From the NCBI GenBank assembly GCA_036346395.1, contig CM070599.1, forward strand, positions 13,197,232-13,261,231: a DNA stretch of 64,000 nucleotides. Reading direction: 5' to 3'. Positions within the stretch are counted from its first letter, which is position 1, and each line of letters starts with the position of its first letter. Positions 44,593 to 56,171 of the stretch are shown here, piece after piece. Below the pieces are notes generated by a model that ran no database searches, was not told the DNA's origin, and saw only the letters and a program-made list of their open reading frames with translations. Position numbers and translations under genes: made by a program. This DNA is from Hsuehochloa calcarea. Its lineage: Eukaryota > Streptophyta > Magnoliopsida > Poales > Poaceae.

Positions 44593-45840
44593 AATGAAGA
44601 ACACCGAACCCTGAGTGATGTCTATTACATACCGAAGCTTCACACCAACATTGTAAGCATTGGACAGCTAGATGAGCGTGGCTGTGAAGTCCTTATCAAA
44701 CAAGGTGTTCTCACTGTGAGAGATCAGCACAATAAACTCTTGGCCAAGGTAACAAGAACTAGCAGTCGCTTGTATATGCTCAATCTTAATATAGCAGAAC
44801 CTGTATGTCTGGCGACCCGTTGCACTAAGGAGGCGTGGCGATGGCATGCTCGGTTCGGTCATTTGAACTTCCACTCTCTACGGAAGCTGGCCTTACAGGA
44901 GATGGTTCGTGGGCTGCCAAAACTACAGGCAGTGGAGCAGATTTGTGATAGTTGTCTTGTTGGCAAGCAACGTCGCACTTCATTCCCTGAAGCAACAAGC
45001 TACCGCGCCAAGACTACACTAGAACTGGTACATGGTGACTTGTGTGGTCCCATCTTGCCGGCCACACTAGGGGACAGGAGTTTCTTCCTACTCCTGGTTG
45101 ATGACTTCTCTCGATACATGTGGGTGAAGCTACTGAAGACGAAAGCTGAGGCTGCTGAAGCTATCAAGAATTTCCAAGCAAGTGCTGAATTGGAAAGTGG
45201 AACCAAATTGAAAGTGTTCCGAACAGATCGAGGTGGTGAATTCAACTCTTTAGAGTTCGGGAAGTACTGGGCAGATCAAGGAGTGAAGCGGCACCTCACT
45301 GCACCGTATTCACCACAGCAAAATGGAGTGGTCGAGAGGAGAAACCAGACTGTGGTGGCTATGGCACGAAGCCTACTGAAGGCAAAGGGCGTGCCGGGGA
45401 GATTCTGGGGTGAGGCAGTCACGACGGCTGTCCACATACTCAACCGATCTCCCACAAAGAGTGTCGACGGCAAGACTCCTTACGAAGCCTGGTATGGAAG
45501 ACGACCGAATGTACATTATTTCCGCACGTTTGGTTGCATAGGACATGTTAAGGTGGTAAAACCAAATCTGCAGAAACTTGATGACTGCAGTGTGCCCATG
45601 GTTCTGATTGGGTATGAAACTGGGAGCAAAGCATACAGGATGTATGATCCAGTTGGGAAGAAGGTTCATGTCACTCGTGATGTAGTGTTTGATGAAAAGA
45701 CCGGGTGGGACTGGAGTAAGGAAGAAGATCATTCGGGAGACCCAGCTCTTAATGATACATTCTCTGTTCAGTATACTATATTTTCAGTGCGTGAGGCGAT
45801 CGTGGGATCACACCTGATAATGGGAATCCACAAGATATAA
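44593..45840 (+). pseudogene. Element F integrase
   Basis: In frame with the protease after the TAG. It contains the gag_pre-integrase domain (WRWHARFGHLNFHSLRKL and CDSCLVGKQRR form the HHCC zinc site), the DDE core (LELVHGDLCGPI, FRTDRGGEFNS and PQQNGVVERRNQ carry D, D and E) and the FGCIGHVKV and GYETGSKAYRMYDP region typical of copia. The frame is lost by a shift near 45790-45810 in the integrase-RT linker. Confidence 0.9.
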
Positions 45841-45890
45841 ATGAGCTGCAGCAAGATGATGCACATACTGTCTCTCACGATGCTGAGCCA

Positions 45891-47618
45891 TGAACACCAA
45901 ACTCGGGAAGTTCAGCGACAAACACACCAGTGCAGTGGGCGACTCCTCCAAGCGTCGAGACCGCTAGTGCACCTGAAGGACCCAGGCGATACCGCACACT
46001 GAAGGACATCTATGACAATACAGAGGTACACGAGTTAACTGAATCCTTCAGTGAACTATGCCTCATTTCAGCTGAAGAACCATCCTCTTTTTCGGAAGCT
46101 GAGAAACATAGGTGTTGGCAAGAAGCAATGCGTGAGGAGCTCAATTCAATTGAATCCAATAGCACCTGGAATCTTGTAGACCCTCCTACAGGAGTTCAAC
46201 CGATCGGACTAAAGTGGATTTTCAAGGACAAAAGAGATGCCCAAGGACAGGTTGTGAAACACAAAGCACGTCTGGTAGCAAAGGGTTTTGTACAACAACA
46301 AGGTGTTGATTTTGAAGAAGTTTTCGCCCCTGTGGCTAGAATGGAGACGGTCCGCCTACTGCTAGCTCTTGCAGCAAAGAAAGGATGGGAAGTGCATCAT
46401 ATGGATGTGAAATCGGCTTTTCTGAATGGAGATCTTCAGGAGGAAGTCTATGTGTGCCAACCTCCTGGTTATGTGGATAAGAACAATGTTCACAAGGTAC
46501 TTCGACTCAACAAAGCATTGTATGGCTTGAAACAAGCACCAAGAGCTTGGAATGTGAAACTGGACACTAGTCTTCTATCACTTGGTTTCGAGAGAAGCTC
46601 CTCTGAAGCTGCTGTTTACAAAAGGGGTATGGAATTATCAAGTTTGATTGTGGGAGTTTATGTTGATGATCTGATTATCATGGGAGCACAGCAGCAGGAG
46701 ATTCACAAGTTCAAACAAGAAATGAAGAAGCTTTTCAGCATGAGTGGTCTTGGTTTGCTGAGTTACTACCTGGGTATGGAAGTACATCAAACCAAAGAAA
46801 CAATTACTATAAATCAGTCGGCATATGCTCGAAAGGTGTTAGAAAAGGCTGGTTTAACTGACTGCAATCCATGTCATGTCCCAATGGATGCAAGACTCAA
46901 GTTAAGTAAGGTAAGCAACCAACCACCTGCTGATATTAATACATATAGAAGTCTAGTTGGTAGCCTCAGATACTTAGTACATACAAGACCAGATATTTCT
47001 TATTCTGTTGGTTATGTAAGCCGTTTTATGGAGGCACCGACAAGTGAGCATATGGCTGCTGTGAAACAAATATTGCGCTATATCAAAGGGACAATAACTC
47101 TTGGTTGCTGCTATACAAGAAATTCAAATGAGGAGCTGAACCTCATTGGTTTCAGCGACAGTGATATGGCTGGAGATGTGGATGATCGAAAAAGCACTTC
47201 AGGAGTATTGTTCATGCTTGGAGAAGATCCAATCAGTTGGCAATCGCAAAAACAAAAGGTAGTGGCACTATCTTCATGCGAAGCGGAGTATATTGCAGCA
47301 ACAACCGCAGCATGTCAGGGCATATGGCTGGCACGCTTACTTGGTGAAATGATGAAGGAAGAACCAAGGTGCATAAAATTGAGGGTGGACAATAAATCTG
47401 CTATTGCATTGTCCAAAAATCCAGTGTTCCATGATCGAAGTAAGCATATAGATACACGCTATCACTTTGTGAGACAGTGTGTTGAAAAGGGGAAACTGGA
47501 GATTGATTTTATTAGCACAGAACATCAGCTAGCAGATATCCTAACCAAACCGCTTGGCCGGGTCAAGTTTCTGGAAATGCGAAGCAAAATCGGACTGAAA
47601 GAAGTGCAGCAAAATTAG
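45891..47618 (+). pseudogene. Element F reverse transcriptase and RNase H
   Basis: The long frame from about 45894 to 47618 holds a complete copia RT (WQEAMREELNSIESNSTWNLV, KARLVAKGFVQQQGVDFEE, VHHMDVKSAFLNGDL, and catalytic YVDD at 46659-46670) and RNase H (LIGFSDSDMAGD, KSTSGVLFMLG, ALSSCEAEYIAATTAA, VDNKSAIALSKNPVFHDRSKHID). A TGA at 45891-45893 lies in the linker just upstream in this frame. The catalytic motifs of this part look intact. Confidence 0.92.
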
Positions 47619-47622
47619 GGGG
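47612..47622 (+). promoter_or_regulatory. Element F polypurine tract
   Basis: AAATTAGGGGG between the end of RNase H and the LTR start TGTTTTGCTAG. Confidence 0.75.
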
Positions 47623-48124
47623 TGTTTTGCTAGTTTAATTTCACTACAATGATTATGTTTCTCTTCAGCAAAAATAAGTCAGGTGTTTCCTTGTTTTTTA
47701 TTGTATTAGAGATTACTAGCACCCGGCATATAAGTCTCAGTCAAACTCTGTTTTTCCTTCTGTTACTCAGTAGAGTTTTTTCCTTCTGTTACTCAGTAGA
47801 GCTATTCTTCAGGTTCAGGTAAAGATCTAGAGTAAGAATAGGACACCATTTTGCATGTAACTGAATTCTGTTTTCTTACTGAGAATAAAGGGAAGAGTTA
47901 CAAGCCGGTAGCAAATGGCGCACGGCATAAGATAGCTTCTGTATTCAGTTTTACTCAGTGGTAACTGAGTTTTGTCGTATACACTGTTCATTGTCTGAAA
48001 TACATCAGTGTGTTTTCAGTTCAGCTATCAGGGAATAGCAGAGCAGAATCAAATTGATTCTGTCAGCACCAAGCGCTGGATGCTCACTAGTTGCATATTT
48101 GCACTGCTATCTACTCTAGCTACA
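47623..48124 (+). repeat. Element F 3' LTR (right end approximate)
   Basis: It starts TGTTTTGCTAG after the polypurine tract. It includes a TATA-like GGCATATAAG near 47726 and a short duplicated TTTTTCCTTCTGTTACTCAG near 47751/47779. The end is placed at CTAGCTACA (48124) because D-type LTR similarity begins shortly after. No 5' LTR is available for comparison. Confidence 0.5.
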
Positions 48125-49274
48125 GTGCATATCTCCCTCCTATTGCCAAATGCTCAAAAGAGCTTGCATACGAAAACCGATTACGAAAGCTTATGCGATG
48201 AGGATGAGGTTGCATAACATGTGTGGACTGATTTGAGGTTCTTGAAAGGGATTGGAAGGAGAATGGGTAGAGAAAGTTGGTGTTCGGCTGGGGAAGAAGC
48301 AAATAGCAGCGGGGAGTTCGGTAATTTTTAGGTATAGATTCTTAATTCTAAAAATCACAAAATTTATAGGGGAGATTCCTAACATAATGTTGATAGTTAG
48401 ATAAAAATTTCAGAAATTTATCCAGAGTTTGATGCTCTCTAAAAATCTTTAAGCTTCCATTTGCTTGGAAGATGAATAGCAGTACAGTTATTCCTTTCTT
48501 TTTTTTAACTCACTCAAACGACCTCGCATATGTAAACCGATTATAGAAACGGAATACCCTCGAGACGACGATCGCAATGGTATAACATGTGTTGCATGAT
48601 TTTTGATTTTTGGTTGTGATTGAGAGGAGAGAAGTTAGAAAAATAAGGAATAGACACGCAGGTGTTTTATCTGCTAATTCTTTTCTCTTTTTTATGAATT
48701 CGCTCAAATTGTTATGCATGCGAAAACAAATTGCATAAATGGGTTGCTCGTGCGATGACGATCGCGGTGGTATAACATGCATGACCTGATTTTGAATTTT
48801 TTGCTGAGATTTGAAAGAGAGAAGCGACATGAGTTAGCAGTGAAGGAAAAGGGAGCTGACAGGAAAATAAAGGAATGTGGTCGTTTCACCCGCGGTCGGT
48901 CGAACCGGGAAAGAGAGCGATACCAATACATGTATCATGATTTTTGAAATTCACGCAAAAATAAGAAACAAAATAATTTAATTTAATTGTATTCTCTCAA
49001 ACAATTCGATTAAATATTGGTTATTATTATTATTAATATTAATAGTATTTTTATTTTTATTTTTATCCAACTTGCTAAACAATTTGATTTGATTTGATAT
49101 TATTTATTTATTGTTGTTATTATTATTTTTAATACAACCTTTTAATTAACTCGATTGGATTTTAAAAGCAACATTTTAATTAAATACGAACATTTTTAAA
49201 ACACTACCAAATATTTATTAGCTTGCCAAATTAAATATTAACATCCCGATTCTAAAATTCAGGGTGTTACAACC
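48125..49274 (-). repeat. D-type gypsy LTR end
   Basis: Homologous to 7940-8770 over most of 48340-49220. On the plus strand it ends GGGTGTTACA at 49274, followed by ACCCCCAAGAATCTCGTCC, the minus-strand polypurine tract and last coding bases of a gypsy pol. It is thus the U3 part of a minus-strand LTR; the rest of the LTR is lost toward element F. Confidence 0.65.
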
Positions 49275-50511
49275 CCCAAGAATCTCGTCCCCGATATTCG
49301 GATGGAAAATGATAAGGACAGAAATACTTAGTCGCTTTGTTACTATCCCAATAATTTTGGTTCGGCAACCTCTAATTGTTGTTTATCCAATTAAAATGGA
49401 CAACCTGTATTAGTAAATCCTAACTAATCTAAACCATTGTATTAAAAAGAATGGACAACCCGAATTAAATTGAGTGGACCGTAAAAGAGCTCTAACTATA
49501 AAAAGGTGTTGCTATCTAATAAGCGTACACTTCTTCCCCTTTCACCTCCCTCCCTAGCTTTCAACCCCAAACAATTTCCAGCTTTCATCTTGAATTAAGC
49601 TACTTTTAATCGGAAACTTCCCTGCGTTTCAACTGAATTTTGAGAAGTTTGGTCTCGAAATCCAAAGGTTTCACCTAAAAAACCAAACTTTCTACTCGGA
49701 ATTTCAACTTTCAATTGAAAATTTTGGCAAGTTACAACTCGGAATTCAAATGTTTCAACACAAAATGCCAGCTTTCAGTTCAAAAATTCGAGAAATTTCG
49801 ATGCAACATCCACTGGTTTTAACTTTTGGCTATTACACCGCCTTCGGGCGTGGACCTTACTACTCTACTATCATTACGTTTTCGAAATAGGTGATTTCAC
49901 CTTAGGGTTTGGGCGACGACATTGATATCTGTAGGCATTGCCGTAATTGAATTTCATATGTTTCTTGTGTAATATGACTTGTCAATGGTGACAATTCCTC
50001 CTAAAAACTGAGTTTGTTCTGAACGGATAAATTTTGTGTATCAGAATCCAGTTATAGTTCTTAGTGTTTTCGTCTTAATTTGGCATACTGGTTGATGTCT
50101 TAGTAACATACACAATTTGCTGAAACCAGGACCTGATAGGCAATGACAGACACAACCTGTTCCTATATTGCAGAAGGAAGACATGCTAAACTAGGACTAA
50201 AGAAAGGAATAACGCAATATACCTGATAAGGTTATCGACATTTTATTTCCAGACAACAGTAATGCTACATGAGTTGCCATAGGCATTAACGAAACTCTAT
50301 TCATAATGCATTATTAAGATGAGTTGGAACAACACACGACTTACTAGGCAGACAATGTGCATTATTTATAGCTCGTTAAGAAGTTCCTTACACATAAACA
50401 ACTGAACAACCTCAAGAGTAAGCTGTTTGAAAAACTGCCACTTTATTTAAATTTGAAACCGAAACAAACGTTCATATACATATGCTCAGCAATGCAATGA
50501 TCTTTTAGATT
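49275..50511. other. Unassigned spacer
   Basis: The first 50 bases are the end of a gypsy internal region. After that I recognise no gene. A TATA-like CTATAAAAAGG at 49496 and pyrimidine-rich sequence downstream suggest a remnant LTR or promoter, but no partner was found. The last 100 bases are probably transketolase 3' UTR. Confidence 0.45.
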
Positions 50512-51267
50512 TTAGAATGACTTGGCTGTTGCAATCACATTTTCCACCGTCAAACCAAGCTCCTTGTATATTTTTCCAGCAGGAGCACTTGAACCAAAAC
50601 GGTCGACGCCAATAGCTTTACCTTTTTGTCCGATATACTTCTCCCATCCAAATGTGACCCCAGCCTCGATGCTAATCCTAGAAGTAACCTCACTTGGGAG
50701 AATGCTCTCCTTATATTCCTCAGACTGCTCCTCAAACAATTCCCAGCAAACAAGTGAAATAACTCGTACGGTTTTCCCCTCCTTCCTCAGCTCATCCGCG
50801 GCTTTTGCTGCAATCTCAAGCTCAGAACCAGTGCCAATGAGAATGAGATCTGGTTTGTTGCCTGAGGAATTATCAGAAATAACGTATCCTCCCTTTGCAA
50901 CGCTTTCAACCGTTGTTCCTTTAAGCTGTGGAAGCTTCTGCCGAGAGAGGGCAAGGATAGAGGGCCTTTGCCTGTTAAGAACCGCAATCTTGTAAGCCCC
51001 AGAAGTCTCGTTACCATCAGCAGGTCGAAGCATTAATATGTTTGGCATTGCTCGGAGGCTGAATAACTGCTCAACAGGTTGATGGGTTGGCCCGTCCTCT
51101 CCAAGTCCAATAGAATCATGAGTCATCACAAATATCACTCCTGATCCACATAAGGCTGAAAGGCGTATAGCAGCTCTCATATAGTCAGTGAACACAAAGA
51201 ATGTTGCACAATAGGGTATTATGCCAGGGCTATGGAGGGCAATGCCATTGGAAATGGCACCCATCCC

Positions 51268-51282
51268 ATGCTCACACCAAAA
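51268..51282 (-). other. Four-nucleotide deletion in transketolase catalytic motif
   Basis: The plus strand reads CCCATGCTCACACCAAAACG where an intact REHGMG coding motif needs four further bases between the CTC and ACACC. Upstream the frame reads RNIRFGV and downstream MGAISNGIALHSPG, both conserved, so the break is confined to this point. Confidence 0.85.
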
Positions 51283-52116
51283 CGGATGTTTCTCTCTTCA
51301 GGAGTGTCCTTTTGGAAGTCAACAAACATCTTTAGCAATGTCATATTTGATGTTGCAAGATCAGCACTACCTCCAAGAAATCCAGGTATTACTTTAGCAA
51401 GCGCATTCAAGCACTGTTGAGACAAGTTCCTAGTAGCATCAGCAGAGCTTTCAGGAGTATATGTCTGCAAAACAAACAAACAAACAAACAAAAAGATGAG
51501 AAGCAAACATATGTATCATTTTTACACCTGATGGAATATTGAACAGACATGACGTTTAAGGTTCAGAGAACTAACTGGAAGAGCATTGTCCCACCCAGTA
51601 GGCAGTTCCCCTGAAATTATGCTATTCAACTCAGCAGCTTCCTGGTGGTATTTCTTTGCATATTCTGCAAACTTTGCATTCCATTCAGCTTCAAGAGAAG
51701 CACCCTCATCAATATGTTGACCCCAATGCCTGTAAGGGATGATTTATTAATCAAACTTCAGTGCACAACAAAATTAAGTTCAGCCATACCCTATTACTGT
51801 GCACTAATTTGGAAATCTTGTTTCCAAACAAAAGTCAAGTCTCCAAAGCAGAACAATTTTCAACAAGGCCTTCAAAACTGAGAATTTGCATTAACAACTT
51901 GCCAAGGCCATTTCCTAACAATATCCAACATTTTCATACCAGATGTACCATTTCAAAAAGTGCAGATATTTTTTTAATCCCCCTTTCCAATGGATTAGTT
52001 AAATTATACAATTGGAAATGAAAAAAGTGTGTTCTTAGTGATAGTATCAAGCATGCAATTTACAGAAGGACTTCCACATGTATGATGTTCTGGAACGTAC
52101 ACATAGATGACCTGAA

Positions 52117-52180
52117 CAGTTCCCTCGTTATTTGAACTATTTAACAGTTCCCTCGTTATTTGAACTATTTAACAGTTCCC
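52117..52180. repeat. 28-bp tandem repeat in transketolase intron
   Basis: CAGTTCCCTCGTTATTTGAA begins units at 52117, 52145 and (partial) 52173 with period 28, inside the 1.03-kb intron between the exons at 51729 and 52758. Confidence 0.85.
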
Positions 52181-53672
52181 TTCGATTTTCATTAAGTAAT
52201 TTAAAAAAAACAGGGTACACATGGAAACCGGGTACAGCAAAAACTGAAAAAGCAGTAAAAGTGGGAGATGGGGAAAAGAGCACATGCAGGTAAAAAGAGC
52301 TGGGGCGCACACAGGTGCTAGGAGAAAAGCAGAGAACTAGAAAATTACATAAATCATTTGAACTATTTAATATTGTAAGTTTGTAACACACCACATAAAG
52401 CATGGATGACTGGATGTTGAGTAAGGGAAATCATGGATGTTGGTTAGGGAAATCATGGATGCTGGTTTTTCCTATTCTTATTCTTTGGTATTATAGCAGG
52501 AAATAAACCATTGCTCTTGTGGCAATTTACACTTTACAGTCATCTACCCACCACAACAGGGACCAAAAATACAGATCAGCATTCCTACTGCCCGTAATCA
52601 GTACTTGTAAGACCAGTCATATGTGATGATAACTACTTATTTGTTACGACACCACTTTCTTATTTGAATTTTTTGAAAACAGAAATATTTATTTGTAATT
52701 ACTGTGAAGCACTACAACTTGAGTTCACTAGCAACTTAATTGCCAAATACAACATACCTCTTGACCTCATCAGGAACATGGAAAGGCTCATGAAGCCAGA
52801 GAAGATTGCTTCTGGTTGCCTCTACTTCTTTGGAACCTAAAGCACTCCCATGAGCACTATATGTGTTTGCCTTGTTTGGAGATCCATAACCAATTGTAGT
52901 AGTCATCTATACAACACCATTTGTCTCATGAAACTGCATCAAATTGACAAGCAAAAGAAAAATAAGAAATATTACCACCAAACTGTCAGTCACCTTGATA
53001 AGAGTTGGCTTGTCTTTGACTGTCTTTGCTTCCTTGATTGCCGCACGGATGTCTTCATACCCAGTGTTGCCATTCTTCACCCAGATAGTATGCCATCCTA
53101 GTGCCTCGTATCGGGCAAGAACATTTTCCGTGAAAGCAATATCTGTATTACCATCGATCGATATATGATTGTCATCATAGAAGGCAATCAATTTTCCAAG
53201 ACCCCAATGACCAGCAAGAGAGGACGCCTCATTTGTAACACCTTCCATTTGGCAACCATCCCCAAGTACAACATACCTAAGACCATCAAGTACCAAATTT
53301 GTATTACCACTGTCCCAAATCCACATTATGTTGGTAACTACATATAGTCAAGCAAGTAAATATCAATTTACGTGTAATGGTCCACGATTTTAAAATCAGG
53401 CTTGTTGAAACGAGCAGCTAGATGTTTCTCAGCAAGTGCTAGTCCAACAGCATTTGCAAAACCCTGCCCCAGAGGACCTACATAACATCAGAACATTTCA
53501 GCAAGCAATAGTTTTTTCCAGCTGAAAAGTAAAAGAGGATAAACAAGCTTTAGAATGTTCACTATAAGTTCAAGAGGCAAACCGGTGGTGACTTCAACAC
53601 CAGGTGTTTCAAAATTTTCTGGATGACCAGGAGTTCTGCTTCCCCACTGCCGGAAAGCCTTTAGATCCTCCA

Positions 53673-54280
53673 TCTGCAACAACAAAAATGACCCTCTAAA
53701 TAAACTAGATGCAAATCCCTAGTCAGATGCAGTAGATATGACAAAAGGAAACATGGAGAAGGCTGTGTACAATACCATTATCTCTACTCCCTAGAATATA
53801 TTTAGATGATTAGTTCAATCATTATAACCCTAAAATCTAGGTTGCAGTTTCATTTGTTGCTTTAAGTATGCTAATTTGGTAACCATATATAATCGACAGT
53901 CCTTCATTCTTTGCTTACTCTTTCATATGTAGTTTGCCCAAAAACGAATAGTAATTAATAAGAACAGAAGGATGCTGTTGCCATGGAACTTTATGTCATC
54001 AGTTGATGGGATAATAGCTACTCCCCATTGCCAAGGTATTCAGATTTCATGTCTTCTTCATCAAGGAACATGGATTTTAAATGTTCAGTAGATTTATTTA
54101 TAAAAAAACTGACAGAAAAATAAAAAATGATGGATTTTGTGGATGTCTGATAAAAAAAGGACAGATTAAAATCGTGCAACTTACTCTGTTTTATGCTAAT
54201 TTAATCCTATACACCAACTTAGTTGAATTGACGAAATATGTGCATGATGCAATACGGACACAACAACCACTTTATAGAAA
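53673..54280. other. Spacer upstream of truncated transketolase
   Basis: No N-terminal transketolase exons are recognised here. The sequence is AT-rich with no family motif. Confidence 0.55.
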
Positions 54281-54576
54281 GCCCAATATATATTAAGTAA
54301 AAAGGTAAAAAAAATCATGTTTTTGTTAGATGTATTTATATGTGGTGTTATTCTTCTCTACTTTAGGGTGTTTTCTCCATATTGCACCTACTATGCACTT
54401 GTATACCGGGATTGAAATCTTGGTACCAGCCCAATATATATTAAGTAAAAAGGTAAAAAAAAATCATGTTTTTGTTAGATGTATTTATATGTGGTGTTAT
54501 TCTTCTCTACTTTAGGGTGTTTTCTGCATATTGCACCTACTATGCACTTGTATACCGGGATTGAAATCTTGGTACC
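54281..54576. repeat. Two-copy tandem duplication, 148 bp
   Basis: The unit starting GCCCAATATATATTAAG at 54281 recurs at 54429 and both run to ATTGAAATCTTGGTACC. The copies differ at only a couple of positions (a length change in an A run; TCTCC vs TCTGC), so the duplication is recent. Confidence 0.92.
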
Positions 54577-54730
54577 GGGGAAGATCCCGACCGACGGCCG
54601 GTACCGGTAACCGGCGGGTTACCGGTAAATTCAAAAAAAACCGGCCCGAATTCAAATTTCAAAATTTGAATCTGGATTTTCTCCGGGCCGACCGGCCGGT
54701 AACCGGTACCGGGAAAACCGGAAAATGGTG
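54577..54730. repeat. GGTTACCGG/CCGGTAACC palindrome-rich segment
   Basis: Repeated GGTACCGG, CCGGTAACCGG and GGGTTACCGG elements flank an AATTCAAATTTCAAAATTTGAAT inverted core, giving a large imperfect palindrome. A related motif (CCCGGTTACCGGCCGG) lies at 55785-55801 in inverted context. It may be a terminal region of a DNA transposon; I cannot assign the family. Confidence 0.55.
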
Positions 54731-55805
54731 AAAATGGTAATTAGCAAATTTAAATTTGGAATAATGCAAATATTAATGAGAAAGTGTTTCAAGTTGTACA
54801 TAAAAATCTTGATTTTCTAATCAAGAGCTTAACTAGGCTAGTTTGCCCTCTCCTAGGATGGAAAAATTAAGTATAGATCCAAACGTTCCCAAAGCAACTA
54901 TTGTCTGTCCCTGATGAATTGAAAGGCTGCCTAATGGAATGACAATAGGCCAAAAAAAATGCTGCATATATTCTAAATACACAGGCATACATGATTTTTC
55001 AAAAGGATGAGTAGTATGCTCTTGCACAGACACAATTGAAAGAGTAAATTGCATTGGTGCAATGGTTGTGAAATTACCTAAATGTTTGATTGATCAATAG
55101 TGCAAACATGGTCAAGTTTAGGGGGGCGGCAAAGTACAATGCAAGTTCAGGGTGTTGAGTGAGACAACTGCACAAGTTTAGGGAGCTCCAATGCAATTTA
55201 CTCTAGTTGAAAATATTAGGTCCATTTGAATTCTTAACTATCTTATATTTTCCAAAGGCCGTATATTAATTGTTTTCTTGCTTCTTTCATGACTCCACCT
55301 CCTAAAAGGATAGCTTTCTAGTTACATGAGCTACCCTTAGGAGCTAGTATTTTTAGCAGAAATATGAAAGTTGGACTTGGTCGGCCAGTCCTAGCTAAAC
55401 AAATGCCAGTATATTGATACTAGTAATCATACATATGAAACTTGTGTCGCTGAACAAACTATTAGCAAATACTTTTTCGTATCTCTTATTAATCATATCG
55501 CGTCACTAAATGATTTGAAAGTATAGGATTAAATAAGCAATCCAATCCTGAGCAAATAATGATGCAATCCAATTCTCTCATGGTTGCATGCAATCCAATT
55601 AACGAGAAAGTGTTTCAAGTTGTACATAAAAAATCCTCCTTTATGTTTTAATAGTGCTAAATATACTGAAAACTAATGTTTCAATAGATAATCTAGCATA
55701 AGAATGCCTAAACCAACTAGGGAAGGACATTATGGAGTCAAAAATTCAAATTCAAATTTTAAAAATTTTGGCTGGTATTTTTTTCCCGGTTACCGGCCGG
55801 TTTTT
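54731..55805. other. Spacer with MITE and short direct repeat
   Basis: No gene. AATGAGAAAGTGTTTCAAGT at 54775 (continuing TGTACATAAAAA) recurs at 55601 with one change. A MITE lies between (55041-55204). The region might be the body of a non-autonomous DNA element bounded by the palindromic segments at 54577 and 55785. Confidence 0.45.
55041..55204. mobile_element. 164-bp MITE with 17-bp perfect TIRs
   Basis: AGAGTAAATTGCATTGG at 55041-55057 and its exact reverse complement CCAATGCAATTTACTCT at 55188-55204 bound a 130-bp interior without coding capacity. No convincing target-site duplication could be fixed at the ends, so the superfamily is open. Confidence 0.75.
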
Positions 55806-55871
55806 TTTATCCATGCTTGTATATATATATGCCCATTGGCCCTTTACAATACAACAAGTCTATTCCCAACA
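55806..55871 (+). repeat. Copia-type LTR 3' end
   Basis: A TATA-rich stretch (TATATATATATGCCC) ends in TTCCCAACA, and is directly followed by ATGGTATCAGACAG, a tRNA-Met PBS. This is the characteristic LTR/PBS junction of plant copia elements. The rest of the LTR and the second LTR are not identified. Confidence 0.5.
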
Positions 55872-56171
55872 ATGGTATCAGACAGATTAGGGTTAGGGTT
55901 TCTCCTACCCAACTCTTGATTCCCACCGCCTCTCCCCTTTTTCTTTCGTGCGACGCCAGTCCTGTTTCCCCGAGGCGCCGTCGGGTCTCTCCTTGCTCCC
56001 CCTCCTCCTCAACGTCGCCAGCCGCCTCCCGGCGTCGACCACCTCCCGAGCCTTCCGCCGGATCCCTCGATGTCGCCCGCGCCTCCCGAGCCTCTCCCAC
56101 GAGCCCGGCTCCACGCGTCGGATCCGAGCCCTCTCCGTCGAATGTCGCCCGAGAGCCCGGCTCCCGAGCCT
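55872..56171 (+). other. GC-rich leader after PBS
   Basis: PBS followed by C-rich sequence (CCTCCC, GCCGTCGGG) like the start of a copia internal region. Frames are open on both strands, but no Gag motif is visible before gypsy LTR sequence begins near 56172. Confidence 0.45.

Larger units (their letters stand above)
43857..48124 (+). mobile_element. Element F: 5'-truncated Ty1/copia retrotransposon
   Basis: Copia order Gag, protease, integrase, reverse transcriptase, RNase H, followed by a polypurine tract and one LTR. The 5' LTR, PBS and first part of gag are missing; the left edge abuts the broken LTR of A. Coding damage is light: one in-frame TAG, one frameshift and one TGA. The right boundary (48124) is estimated from a CA end before D-type LTR sequence. 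Confidence 0.85.
50512..53672 (-). pseudogene. TKL: Transketolase, 5'-truncated and frameshifted
   Basis: Plastid-type transketolase (Calvin cycle and pentose-phosphate pathway; ThDP and Mg-dependent two-carbon transfer). Six exons are recognisable with GT-AG junctions: 53672-53583, 53477-53372, 53276-52994, 52906-52758, 51729-51576, 51464-50512. They encode QWGSRTPGHPENFETPGVEV, GPLGQGFANAVGLALAEK, the ThDP motif GDGCQMEG to YDDNHISIDG, IGYGSPNKANTYSAHG, then the pyrimidine domain (VMTHDSIGLGEDGPTHQP) and C-terminal domain to AKSF and TAA. Missing are the transit peptide and the first exons with the SGHPGxPMG region; none is seen upstream to 56 kb. In the last exon, four nucleotides are absent in the FGVREHGMG motif (about 51270-51275), removing the catalytic Glu context and shifting the frame. 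I call it a pseudogene; a sequence error at that one site remains possible, but the 5' loss is independent. Confidence 0.9.

Noticed and set aside
51645..52403. Small frames within the transketolase region
   Set aside because: They fall in introns or antisense to exons and have no motif.
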